44,588 nt of DNA, from positions 1 through 44,588 of the IMG/VR virus record IMGVR_UViG_3300021963_000222. One strand, 5' to 3'. Below the pieces are notes generated by a model. That model was not told the origin of the DNA and ran no database searches. It was given only the letters and a program-made list of their open reading frames with translations. Source of the stretch: a virus. Position 1 is the stretch's first letter; every line of letters begins with the position of its first letter. Of the stretch, positions 33,577 through 42,365 are shown one piece after another. The position numbers were made by a program, and so were the translations under genes.

Positions 33577-35307
33577 TTATGGGTATCCCACTGTTCCTCC
33601 TAGGGTAAAACTATTATATGCTCCTGGACCAGCCCCTACAATTGATGTAAGAATAGTAGAAGCAAGGCCACTACATGTTTCAGTAGATCCTTGAGCATTG
33701 TTAGTATCTGCAGCAAATGGAGCAAACGGTATATTTGGTGTGTATGAGCTAGAGAGAGACGCTGAGTTATCGCTAATGGTAACGGATTGAACCAAAGTAT
33801 TGTTCAAGATTCTTAAAATAACTCCGTTATAGTTGGTGGGATTATAAGAAGCTCCAGAAGGTCCGTTGTAGCTGCAATTAAATTGAGGTCCTGCTACAAA
33901 ATCAATAAATCCAGTTCCTCCTGGAATAGAAGCATTGATTGCATTGTTTAAATATTGAACAAACCCGGGACCATTGGAGTTGTTTTGAGCAACTAGGAAA
34001 TTTCCACTCGTGAGAGGATCATTACCGGTTAACCCGATTAGACCAATTTCTGCAGTTGCACCATATGGAACTGCTGCAACGACTGCAGTGATATAAACAG
34101 TATATCGAGGACTTGGAGGTGCTCCTAGAAGACTCTGAAGATAAGCAGGTGAATAAATCATTGGATTTTCACCAGAAGCTCCCATGCCCAATGGATCTAT
34201 ATAAGACATCCCGGTTAGTCCAGGAGGAAAGTTATATTGAGTCGTATTTACATATTGGAGATTTCCACTATGCAGAGATTTATATGGGTTACTAAGCATC
34301 GTGTTAAACAACTGGATGCTGTAGTTGTTATTATTGTAAAGTCCTTCTAAGAAGTCAGACTCATCTGCAAGAAAAAATTCTGGAGATTGATTCTGGATGA
34401 CATAGAGCCCAGTTCCTATTGCGGCATTAACAGGTACGGAAGAGTAGTCGGTATAAAGAGATCCGTCTATCACGATAAATCCAGGAATTATATCCATAAA
34501 CATCTGGATATTCCAAAGTCCTGTGAGAATCATCACCTGTCCACTCTCATTCGTCGAATGGAAATACTCGTTAGTTGTATTCGAAAGCCCTCTAAATCTA
34601 AAATCGGTTTTAACTAACCAGTGATCTACTGGATATCCAAAATCTATGCTGGAAATAGGATTGTTAGGGGGAACGATAGAAAGAGGAACGCTGCCGATAA
34701 ACCCGGTAGTTACAATAGAACTGGCAGGCCCAGTAGCATTCATAAATAGGATTTCCGAAGGGCCAAGTTTTTCAACTTGAACAACTGCAGATGATGAAGT
34801 TGGGTTGAATCCATTGCTTGCAGTTAAATTTATGATTCCATCATAAATTGATCCAGGAGAGCCCGAATAAGTTCCAGTAAGAGTATACCAATCAATGTAT
34901 CCGGTAACTCCAACATTTTGAGTTCCTGCCGTCACCCCATACGGAAGTGTCCAAAGCCAGCTAATTGCAGGATAAGGATCTCCTACGCTCGCATCGTCGA
35001 GCTGATAAGTTTCGTTCATCCTAACCTTAGAAGGGGTAGGACCGGAAATCCCACCAATTAAGCTACTTGCAGCAACTTCAATCAAACTGGGTTCAACCAA
35101 AGTTTTTGTTGTCCCATAGATGTCAGTTGCCGTCAATGAGGCGGTGTAAAATCCAGGAACGTTATAAAGAACTGTTTCTGTGGATGCAGTTCCGCTAGAA
35201 GGTATTCCTCCAGCGAAAGCCCAAGATAGAGTAAAAGGACTTGCTCCTGTAGTAGTGTCTGTGTAAACTACCGATTGATACTGATATATTTTTAAAGGTA
35301 TTGACAT
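33577..35307 (-). CDS. virion protein with N-terminal PKD/Ig-like repeats, 576 aa
   Basis: The N-terminus (~5-85) is a PKD-like domain: SPFTLSWAFAGG, then YNVPGFYTASLTATDIYG with the usual aromatic-x-x-G-x-Y/F-x-x-x-L pattern. A second Ig-like unit follows (~95-185; PAISWLWTLPYG, GIINLTASNGFNP). The remaining ~390 residues are Asn/Ser/Gly/Pro-rich and beta, with no family I recognise, and end in a Gly-rich tail. PKD domains are widespread in Bacteroidota surface and phage tail proteins, where they act as spacers or bind polysaccharide. The gene lies between the gp7-position protein and the propeller protein with 12-17-nt gaps, so it is likely a baseplate-attached component. Confidence 0.7.
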   Translation of the reverse strand: MSIPLKIYQYQSVVYTDTTTGASPFTLSWAFAGGIPSSGTASTETVLYNVPGFYTASLTATDIYGTTKTLVEPSLIEVAASSLIGGISGPTPSKVRMNETYQLDDASVGDPYPAISWLWTLPYGVTAGTQNVGVTGYIDWYTLTGTYSGSPGSIYDGIINLTASNGFNPTSSSAVVQVEKLGPSEILFMNATGPASSIVTTGFIGSVPLSIVPPNNPISSIDFGYPVDHWLVKTDFRFRGLSNTTNEYFHSTNESGQVMILTGLWNIQMFMDIIPGFIVIDGSLYTDYSSVPVNAAIGTGLYVIQNQSPEFFLADESDFLEGLYNNNNYSIQLFNTMLSNPYKSLHSGNLQYVNTTQYNFPPGLTGMSYIDPLGMGASGENPMIYSPAYLQSLLGAPPSPRYTVYITAVVAAVPYGATAEIGLIGLTGNDPLTSGNFLVAQNNSNGPGFVQYLNNAINASIPGGTGFIDFVAGPQFNCSYNGPSGASYNPTNYNGVILRILNNTLVQSVTISDNSASLSSSYTPNIPFAPFAADTNNAQGSTETCSGLASTILTSIVGAGPGAYNSFTLGGTVGYP

Positions 35308-35319
35308 TTCTTCTATTTA

Positions 35320-38300
35320 TTAAGGTCCAGTTGCATATGTGAAAGAAACTACCAGTTCGGGTGCAGATCCCGGAATAGTTGGAGGAACTGTAAATGGCCC
35401 AGATGTTGCTCCAACAAAAGAAAACGAGGTCTCAATTGGTCCATCTGTAGTTAAAAGATCCCCATATCCGTAAGGAATTACTTGATAGTAGAAATTGGAG
35501 ATGTGAGGTTCTGTAGACTCGTTCAATTCCGAAGCTGCCCCCGAGAGTGTAATGTATCCAGTTGGTCCGGTAACTCCCCCGGTTGCACTGAAAGTAACCC
35601 CAACTGGGAAAGGATAAGTCTCATTTCCCGTGCTAACTTTGATGTTATCTCCAACTTTAGCACTATGGATTTCAAATCCTCCTAGCCATCCATTATCATA
35701 CTCGAAGTCATACCATCCGTGAGCATAAGCTTGATCCCAAGTCGAAGTTGGTATCGAATCCCAGTTTAGAGTAAGATAACCCCAATATCTAAGATTTTCA
35801 TCCGGGAATGATCCGTAATTTTGGTTCCAAGAAATGTATCCACTAGACTCGGTTGCCCCTCCGGAAAGGGTTGGGTCGATAGAAACAATCTCCAAAGCTC
35901 CAGTAACTACTGCAGTTAGGATGTCTCCATTTCCTATATTTCCAGAATCTGTATTAGCAAGAATATTGATAGTAGCTGGGATAGAATTTGGCCCAGTGAC
36001 TCCGGCAATATAGTCGGGCTGGGTATAAACTGAATTTACAACCTCCACTATTGAGTTTACTGTTGATTGAAGAGATTCCCCGGCTGAAGTTGCTCCGATG
36101 GATCTCCCGTTAACCCGAATGTCTATATCTCCACCCCCAGTAACTGTCTGGTTTGGATAGTAGGTTGATACAATATAAAGGATAGTATTTCCCCCAGTAG
36201 ATCCAATACCTGCGCTAAATGCAGTGTTTGCAGAATCTGTCGCTAAAGGAACTGGGATCTGGAAAGAATTCCCGGTTGCTCCATCTGGTATAGTCACATA
36301 CCAGGCTCCGTTGATCTGAGGTGATGAATTTCTAATGAAAATCTTAGCCCCTTCTACAAATCCGTGGTCTTGATCTGTAAAGATCGTGACATAATTGTAT
36401 TGATTTCCAGAAATCTTAGTTGAATAAGCCTGAGTGATGTTGTAAAGATTCTGGGAAAGAACTATATTTCCAGAAGCTCCGATCGGGAGATCTGAAACCC
36501 TTACGAGCATGTCCTGAGTTCCTTGAACATTGTTTCCGTAAGTAGAAAACTCTATAATTTCGGGAGGAAGCTGTTTTAATAATTGGTCGTAAGTTTTTCC
36601 TTCTGCCGGGTATTCCCAGATCGAGTTATAAGAATTCCAGTCTCTAACTGTCTGATTCCAGGAGTAGTATTCATTTTCTCTATATCTAGACCAAGCATCC
36701 AGCTGGATTTCTACTGGATCGACTTTAATCAAAGACTTCTTAATGACATTCGCTCTAAAGTTATAAGAGTCATAGATGTTACAAGTGACCGTATATTCTC
36801 CTACATAAGGAAGGAAGTGGGCAAGCTTGTAGTAGTCCATGATAGCTCCTCTATACTCAAAGTAGTAAGGACTTCCTGGTTGGGTTGCTGGTTTTTCTAC
36901 TATCCATTCAACTTCATTATAATTCGAGAAATTGATATTCGCCCAGGTTAGAAGCTGCATCTCCTGGATAGCAGAAGTTAATAGATTTACCGTTAGATTC
37001 GTATTTGTTAGAGTCGAAGAAAGCTTAACGGTATAGGTCTGAGTATCATAGAAAGTATTTACAATCTGTCCCCCGCCACCTCCGGTAGTTCCTGTCCATC
37101 CGGTAACTCCAGTTGGCCCAGTTGGTCCATAAAAAGGGCCATAAGGATCCTGGAAAGTTTTGATGTCAACTAGATCCCCAACTTTAAATTCTGGGAGATT
37201 CAAAGAAGACCAACTAACCCCCATTTCATCCCAGATCCAGTCATCTAGAATAGTTTCTAGAATGATAGGCATTCCTATTGGGTTTTGGTATGGCTGACCA
37301 GTTGCAGGGTCAATAAATTCTACCGGATCCGTTGTTCCATCCCCTAGAGATTTAATCTGCCCATTTTCTTTTAGATAATAGAAATTAGAGATTGCAGTCT
37401 GCATGGCAGTATTCTGACCTGGGGTATAGATCTGGCTGGACTCTAATGGTAGGGATATGTTTCCTAAGTCAGAAGCTGGTGCATCGATAATATTGATAGA
37501 CCCTTTCAAGTAAGGGGTGACATTCGAATAATAATAGATTGTTGGCTGTTCCTGTGGATTGACGTTGATTGTAACTGCACCTCCAGTTCCCCCACTCGCT
37601 CCATTATTAGTAACACCCAAAGGATCAACTTGACTATATGAAGGGCTGGTAGTTAGATAAAAATTATACCCAATTGTAGTTAGATCAAAGTTATAGGATT
37701 TCCCCTTCTGAAGAGTCAAAGTTGGATTGAACCCATTAGAAACGATCCCGGTTGCCCCAGTAAATATAAAAGCATTTCCGCTTGCCCCTGTAACTCCGAC
37801 ATTATAAGTAAAGTCGTCATAATAGTTCATCGGGGTCTGGATTGCATTTGGATAAGTTCTAAGGCCAAAAGCTCTTAGATCCTCAATAAATCCCTTCGGT
37901 GGGTTGGATTTGACATCAAAGTAGAATCCCGAGTCGATGTCGGTTCTTTCCATTGTGTCGGTCCAGGATTTTGTATTATAAACTTCAAAGTAAACTCCCT
38001 CCCCTGTAATGTCTACGATTTTTGCATTTAGAGGAAGATAAGTGAGTTTAAGTCTTTGCTTTAAAGCAAATAGTTTTGTTAGGATTTCCTCCTGACTAAA
38101 GAGGAAAGATTCCTCAACTATAGGATACCCATATTCATCCTCAATAGCAGAAGCTCTGTTGATGTCATAGTAAAGGCCAAATAGTGAAGTCTTTTTATAA
38201 GTTTTGCTAGGAATTAGAGTGTCTTCTCCGGAAACATCCAGAACATAGTTTCCATCCCCATCTGGTCCGTAAGTCTGCTCAAGTCTATATTTTCCACTGT

Positions 38301-39615
38301 TCTCATTATCTAGAAGATCTGCAATCAAGAAGGACTGATTTACCATAAAACTTTGGTCGTACTTGTCCAAGAACATTTGGTTTTCTAGAAGAGGACTAAC
38401 TTTTACTTTTTGATAAGCAAGATTTAACCAGTATTCCTTAATCCTAAGATCTTGGTATCCGAAGAACTGAAGTGCTCCAATAAGTCCTTTATAAGCTCCA
38501 ATATATGGGAATATTTCCTCCCCAGCAACCATCAGCTCTTTTCTCTTCTCGTTGATCTCTACCCAGTTTGGAAAGGGTTCATATGGGTTGTGCTGACGAA
38601 GAATCGTAGAATCTGACTGATAGAATGCTCTTCCCAAGTTTGCGGTCAAAACATCTAATCTGGAGTCTTCCCCGATAATCTGACCATAGAATAGAATTTC
38701 TACAATCTTCTCGGGGGTTCCTGAAGTTATATCTTCTACTATTAGTCTTCTTTCATAAACTTCTGCAGCAATATCTGGAGCATTAAGAGCAACGTTGATT
38801 GATAGAGCAGTCGAATCTACCGATGGGGTTTGGACGTATCCAGGATAGGCAATAGAATAAAAGTCTGCTGAAGTCCCTCCGACAGGGATTGCAATATTCT
38901 GATAGTTGACAATCGCAGGTTCTCCTGCAATGTCTGGGTCATTCTGGGTTATCTGATAGGTGAAAATTATATCACTAACATCTGTATTCCCGTAGGTATC
39001 ATTTTCCCATCTGGTTCTCCAAAGAGGGGTTCCTGCGGTGGGGCCTGTTGCATTTGTATGCGGGTATCCAAGTTCACCTGTTCCCCCAACGACAAACTGC
39101 TGAACTATAAATATCTGTTGGTTCTCATAAAGACCTGCAGAAACTGGGTCAAAGTACATCTCACCATAGAAATATCCGCCAGGAAGATTCTGGTAGACAG
39201 TGGTCATAGTGATGTTGTTCTGATTAGAAATAATCGTAGAACCAAGCACTTTAGAAATAGAAAGAGTTATCGTAGTTCCTGAAATAGAAACGTCCGTAAC
39301 ATTAAAACTTAAATTTTGAGCAGGGTAAACAGACAGATTAACTCTAATCTTCGCCCCGTCTACTATCGAATCAAGAACAGAATTAGCCCACGAAACTGAA
39401 CTAGATCCGTTCCTATCTATAGTGTTAATGTAGATTTTAGGATCAACTGCATCCGCATCAACAAAGGACATATACCCTTGAGCAGGTGTAGTTCCGGAAT
39501 TAATCGAAAAATAAGCGAAACTACTGTCCAGAACAGAAGAACCGGTCGGTCCAATATACTGAAAATTTAAAGGATCCCCCTGTTTATCAAAAAATCTTAA
39601 GTGTAGATTAGCCAT
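35320..39615 (-). CDS. giant baseplate-region protein in the gp7 position, 1431 aa
   Basis: The position after gp25, gp6 and a 190-aa protein matches the wedge order of T4-like baseplates, where gp7 joins gp6. Residues ~325-410 (NLGRAFYQSDSTILRQHNP, FPNWVEINEKRKELM, LIGALQFFGYQDLRI) have the helical look of tail protein I/gp7-type wedge domains. Later modules are added: a cupredoxin-like segment at ~632-712 (KSYNFDLTTIGYNFYL, TIYYYSNVTPYLKGSINI), a glycine-triplet stretch near 835-855 (GPTGPTGVTGWTG), a PKD-like segment at ~912-968, and the DHGF...QINGAW...TGNSFQIP domain at ~1058-1145 shared with the 1999-aa protein. It is probably wedge core plus displayed decoration. The gp7 assignment is mostly positional. 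Confidence 0.6.
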   Translation of the reverse strand: MANLHLRFFDKQGDPLNFQYIGPTGSSVLDSSFAYFSINSGTTPAQGYMSFVDADAVDPKIYINTIDRNGSSSVSWANSVLDSIVDGAKIRVNLSVYPAQNLSFNVTDVSISGTTITLSISKVLGSTIISNQNNITMTTVYQNLPGGYFYGEMYFDPVSAGLYENQQIFIVQQFVVGGTGELGYPHTNATGPTAGTPLWRTRWENDTYGNTDVSDIIFTYQITQNDPDIAGEPAIVNYQNIAIPVGGTSADFYSIAYPGYVQTPSVDSTALSINVALNAPDIAAEVYERRLIVEDITSGTPEKIVEILFYGQIIGEDSRLDVLTANLGRAFYQSDSTILRQHNPYEPFPNWVEINEKRKELMVAGEEIFPYIGAYKGLIGALQFFGYQDLRIKEYWLNLAYQKVKVSPLLENQMFLDKYDQSFMVNQSFLIADLLDNENSGKYRLEQTYGPDGDGNYVLDVSGEDTLIPSKTYKKTSLFGLYYDINRASAIEDEYGYPIVEESFLFSQEEILTKLFALKQRLKLTYLPLNAKIVDITGEGVYFEVYNTKSWTDTMERTDIDSGFYFDVKSNPPKGFIEDLRAFGLRTYPNAIQTPMNYYDDFTYNVGVTGASGNAFIFTGATGIVSNGFNPTLTLQKGKSYNFDLTTIGYNFYLTTSPSYSQVDPLGVTNNGASGGTGGAVTINVNPQEQPTIYYYSNVTPYLKGSINIIDAPASDLGNISLPLESSQIYTPGQNTAMQTAISNFYYLKENGQIKSLGDGTTDPVEFIDPATGQPYQNPIGMPIILETILDDWIWDEMGVSWSSLNLPEFKVGDLVDIKTFQDPYGPFYGPTGPTGVTGWTGTTGGGGGQIVNTFYDTQTYTVKLSSTLTNTNLTVNLLTSAIQEMQLLTWANINFSNYNEVEWIVEKPATQPGSPYYFEYRGAIMDYYKLAHFLPYVGEYTVTCNIYDSYNFRANVIKKSLIKVDPVEIQLDAWSRYRENEYYSWNQTVRDWNSYNSIWEYPAEGKTYDQLLKQLPPEIIEFSTYGNNVQGTQDMLVRVSDLPIGASGNIVLSQNLYNITQAYSTKISGNQYNYVTIFTDQDHGFVEGAKIFIRNSSPQINGAWYVTIPDGATGNSFQIPVPLATDSANTAFSAGIGSTGGNTILYIVSTYYPNQTVTGGGDIDIRVNGRSIGATSAGESLQSTVNSIVEVVNSVYTQPDYIAGVTGPNSIPATINILANTDSGNIGNGDILTAVVTGALEIVSIDPTLSGGATESSGYISWNQNYGSFPDENLRYWGYLTLNWDSIPTSTWDQAYAHGWYDFEYDNGWLGGFEIHSAKVGDNIKVSTGNETYPFPVGVTFSATGGVTGPTGYITLSGAASELNESTEPHISNFYYQVIPYGYGDLLTTDGPIETSFSFVGATSGPFTVPPTIPGSAPELVVSFTYATGP

Positions 39616-39617
39616 CT

Positions 39618-40190
39618 TTAGAAAACTCTTCTGTTATTAAAGGGAACTGTATAGTTAAAATAGTTTTTTATTTCTTTTACTGTTTCAATTAGAGCAAAAA
39701 CTACCCTCTGGAATTTATCCAAGATTGGAATTTTTTGTGGATTTGCGTAAATCAAATTAGAGAGAGTTCTAGGAAAAATCTGTTCCTTATAATCAAATCC
39801 GGTGTAAGCATTATCATTAATAGAATCTGTTACGTCAAAGACATTTTCTGTCTGATCAAATAGATAATATCTTCTCTTCATATCCCCCTTTGGCATTTGA
39901 TTCATAATGTCAATGTACTCCTGATTGGTTTGACATGGAGCGTATGTGTAATTTCCAGCGGAAGAGACTAGAATCATTCTATATCCGGTACAACCAAGAT
40001 TGTAAGATCTAATCTCGGCTAAAGCTGCAGTCGAATAAGTGTCGGTAACAGTATCAAAGCTAGTAGTAAAAGTCTTATACTTTAACCCACTAGCAGTATT
40101 AGAAGTGGAGTTAGTAGAAGGGACTACTGGTAAATTGGTGTAGGCATTTTTACCGTTTGGTGGAAAATATGGGGAATAGTCTAGTGGCAT
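39618..40190 (-). CDS. probable baseplate wedge component in the gp53 position, 190 aa
   Basis: No clear family is visible. The N-terminal ~45 residues are Pro/Asn/Ser/Thr-rich and extended (DYSPYFPPNGKNAYTNLP). The middle has strands, including MKRRYYLFDQTENVFDVTDS, and the C-terminal ~50 residues are helical with a basic end. T4 gp53 has nearly the same length (196 aa) and acts with gp6, gp7 and gp25 in the wedge, and this gene lies between gp6 and the gp7-position gene. The sequence itself shows no convincing gp53 or LysM match, so the call rests on size and order. The gene is separated from its neighbours by 2-4 nt, consistent with coordinated stoichiometry. Confidence 0.5.
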   Translation of the reverse strand: MPLDYSPYFPPNGKNAYTNLPVVPSTNSTSNTASGLKYKTFTTSFDTVTDTYSTAALAEIRSYNLGCTGYRMILVSSAGNYTYAPCQTNQEYIDIMNQMPKGDMKRRYYLFDQTENVFDVTDSINDNAYTGFDYKEQIFPRTLSNLIYANPQKIPILDKFQRVVFALIETVKEIKNYFNYTVPFNNRRVF

Positions 40191-40194
40191 ATTG

Positions 40195-41925
40195 TTATTT
40201 ATTTGCAGCTATTAATTGGGCCTTAGTTTCAGCGCTCAGTTCTGAGAGATAGTTAACAGGAACTATTCCTTTGATAGAGATGTTCAAAGCAGAAGGTTTT
40301 CCTGGGACTATTCCTACTTCATAGAAGTTTCCATATCTGTCGTTCCATCCTCCTCTAATAACTACCAGTTCTCCTCTTCCGATAATAATGTCTCCAAAAT
40401 CGTCAAATCCAATATTAGTATTCAATTCACTGGTACTAACATTGGGGAGGACGTCAACAGTAGCATGGTAAGCTTCGTTTGCTTGTCCAACAAAATAAAA
40501 AGAAACAGAATCCACCCCAGGAATAGACTCTATTAAAGCAATCATATCGGACTTTGGAATTTTATCTCTTCTCTTCAGGTTTATAAAATATTCCGAAATT
40601 GTAGACTGAATTTGGTCTTTAATTATGTCGGGATCAAATCCTTCAAAAACAGTTATAATAGCATTTCCCACATATCTGGAAATTTTTGGCTCTACAATTT
40701 TAACAACAGTAGTGGCAATCATGGATCCAGAGTCTTCGATTAGATTTAGAATGGCAAGCTTTTGAGCTTGGGTAAGGAGGAAGGAAGATAGAGGAATGCT
40801 AAAGTAATCCTCATTTGATCCAAGACCTAAAGTCACGTCAGGAACCAAATAAAGATAAACCACGTTGTCGTCGTCTAAATATTCATCATCAAAGGTAGAG
40901 AACGCCTGGATCTGAGAGAAAATATTGAATCTCTGAAGATAAATTTCATAGTTTGCAGCATTTGCAAATACGAAAGCTCTACTCGTCTTTGGGGCTGCCA
41001 GTCTAGTAATGTTAATGGGTTCAGAATCTGCTCCGAATGAAGGATCTACAGTGTTAACTATCTGAAGGAAGTCGTTTAGATTTACTTCGCTACCAAATAG
41101 ATCTGTTCCTTGATCCAAAAATTTATAGGTGATTTTTGAAGTTGCAGTAGATCTAACATTTCCTAAGAAACCAGCAGTTAAAAGGTAGTTAACTTTGATG
41201 AATGCACCAGGCTGAGGAACTTTACCAAAATTGGAATTTCCAAAGTAAATATCAATCCCTTCGCTAATACCAGACTTGGAAAGATAACCTTCTCCTTCTA
41301 GAGGAATATCATAGAGAGAATCATATCTCTTCCATTTGTTATCGTTCACATAAACATCAACATAAAATTGATCAACATAAACACCCCCCTTTACTGGAAC
41401 GTTAAAACTCTGAAGGGCATTTCCACTTCCTGTGAAAGTAGTCGTTGAAAAAGCACCTTGAACTATTTTAAATTTTGTTATATTATCTCTAACTAAAGGA
41501 ATTTTTACCCTTGGCCCGTTAATCACTATCGTGTAGGCAAGTCCATTTTGTTGACACTGGATTCTAGTATTTTCCGGAATGATAACTGCTCCTCCGCCAA
41601 CCTGTGCTGTTGTAGTCAGATTCCATGAAACTGCAATTTCTCCTTGAGCCGCCATAGATCTAGCAGGATCATATCCTGAGATTCTAGCTAAACTTCTAAT
41701 TGAATAGTCCCTAGTTGCTTCATAGATGTTTAGTTCCGTAATGGAATCTTCGATAAAATAAAGTATAAGTTGAGACAAGTTCTCTAAAACGAATAGAATT
41801 TGTCCCCATGCAGATGCAGTAGTAAAGACATTCCTAGTCTGATTATAAGTCGTCTGTAAAAAATTATAGGTCGTGTTTAGAAGACCTCTAATTAGGATAT
41901 TATTTTTCTGAAAAATATTATTCAT
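40195..41925 (-). CDS. 6: baseplate wedge protein gp6-like
   Basis: This 576-aa protein is of the gp6/baseplate J family, which forms the iris-like ring that holds the contractile baseplate together. The C-terminal gp6-type region is clear: the FINLKRRDKIPKSDM stretch, then ALIESIPGVDSVSFYF at about 465-485, the usual 'I-x-x-V-x-G-V' pattern of this fold. The N-terminal ~90 residues are helical, and AQVGGGAVIIPENTRIQ (~105-121) resembles the J-type beta-domain entry. T4 gp6 is longer (660 aa). The gene lies directly after gp25, the expected partner in the gp6-gp7-gp25 core bundle. The assignment is good from sequence plus order. Confidence 0.82.
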   Translation of the reverse strand: MNNIFQKNNILIRGLLNTTYNFLQTTYNQTRNVFTTASAWGQILFVLENLSQLILYFIEDSITELNIYEATRDYSIRSLARISGYDPARSMAAQGEIAVSWNLTTTAQVGGGAVIIPENTRIQCQQNGLAYTIVINGPRVKIPLVRDNITKFKIVQGAFSTTTFTGSGNALQSFNVPVKGGVYVDQFYVDVYVNDNKWKRYDSLYDIPLEGEGYLSKSGISEGIDIYFGNSNFGKVPQPGAFIKVNYLLTAGFLGNVRSTATSKITYKFLDQGTDLFGSEVNLNDFLQIVNTVDPSFGADSEPINITRLAAPKTSRAFVFANAANYEIYLQRFNIFSQIQAFSTFDDEYLDDDNVVYLYLVPDVTLGLGSNEDYFSIPLSSFLLTQAQKLAILNLIEDSGSMIATTVVKIVEPKISRYVGNAIITVFEGFDPDIIKDQIQSTISEYFINLKRRDKIPKSDMIALIESIPGVDSVSFYFVGQANEAYHATVDVLPNVSTSELNTNIGFDDFGDIIIGRGELVVIRGGWNDRYGNFYEVGIVPGKPSALNISIKGIVPVNYLSELSAETKAQLIAANK

Positions 41926-41934
41926 TCCTATCTG

Positions 41935-42306
41935 TTATGTTACTTGAAGTGATATTGCTGGGCTCTGATTTGAGTATCCTGGAATAAAGAAGTATAGATT
42001 TGCTATATCTCTAAGTGTTCCTTGAAAAAATTCCAATTTAAAATATCCGCCTAGATCATAAAATAGGGGACAATAAGTTTGCAGCTGAAAATTTATTTCT
42101 TTCTGAATAGAAGTTTCAGAAAGTTCTAGGTTAAAAACTAAATCATCTAGACCGATCCCAAATCCAGGGTCACCTAAAACTTCCCCCTTATTTGTTAAAA
42201 GGAGCATTTTTATCTGACCTATACAAATTTCAATAGGATCAGTGGTCTCAAGAATGTCCTTCTTGTAACCATAATCGCCGGGATCCCTGTTGTAAATTTC
42301 TATCAT
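41935..42306 (-). CDS. 25: baseplate wedge protein gp25-like
   Basis: This is a 123-aa member of the gp25 family (T4 gp25 is 132 aa). The signature runs from CIGQIKMLLLTNKGEVLGDP through GFGIGLDDLVFNL (28-60), ending in a helix QKEINFQLQTYCPLF. gp25 sits at the centre of each baseplate wedge and starts sheath polymerisation. It precedes gp6 here, as in many contractile systems. The ATG (42306-42304) is partly inside a perfect hairpin (42305-42327), which could hide the start codon from ribosomes; the next in-frame Met is at residue 34, so no convenient alternative start exists. Confidence 0.87.
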   Translation of the reverse strand: MIEIYNRDPGDYGYKKDILETTDPIEICIGQIKMLLLTNKGEVLGDPGFGIGLDDLVFNLELSETSIQKEINFQLQTYCPLFYDLGGYFKLEFFQGTLRDIANLYFFIPGYSNQSPAISLQVT

Positions 42307-42327
42307 TGGAAACTGTTAGTTTCCAAT
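42305..42327 (-). promoter_or_regulatory. 10-bp hairpin overlapping the gp25 start codon
   Basis: ATTGGAAACT (42305-42314) and AGTTTCCAAT (42318-42327) pair perfectly around a 3-nt loop. On the minus-strand mRNA the second arm ends in the first two bases of the gp25 ATG. There is no T-tract, so it does not look like a terminator. It may regulate translation, or be an RNA-processing site or protein operator. Confidence 0.6.
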
Positions 42328-42365
42328 ATATATCCATCGATAAAAGGATGGGAAAATAAAGACAA

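Noticed and set aside
8880-42300. Diversity-generating retroelement acting on fibre genes
   Set aside because: No reverse transcriptase and no template/variable repeat pair were seen.
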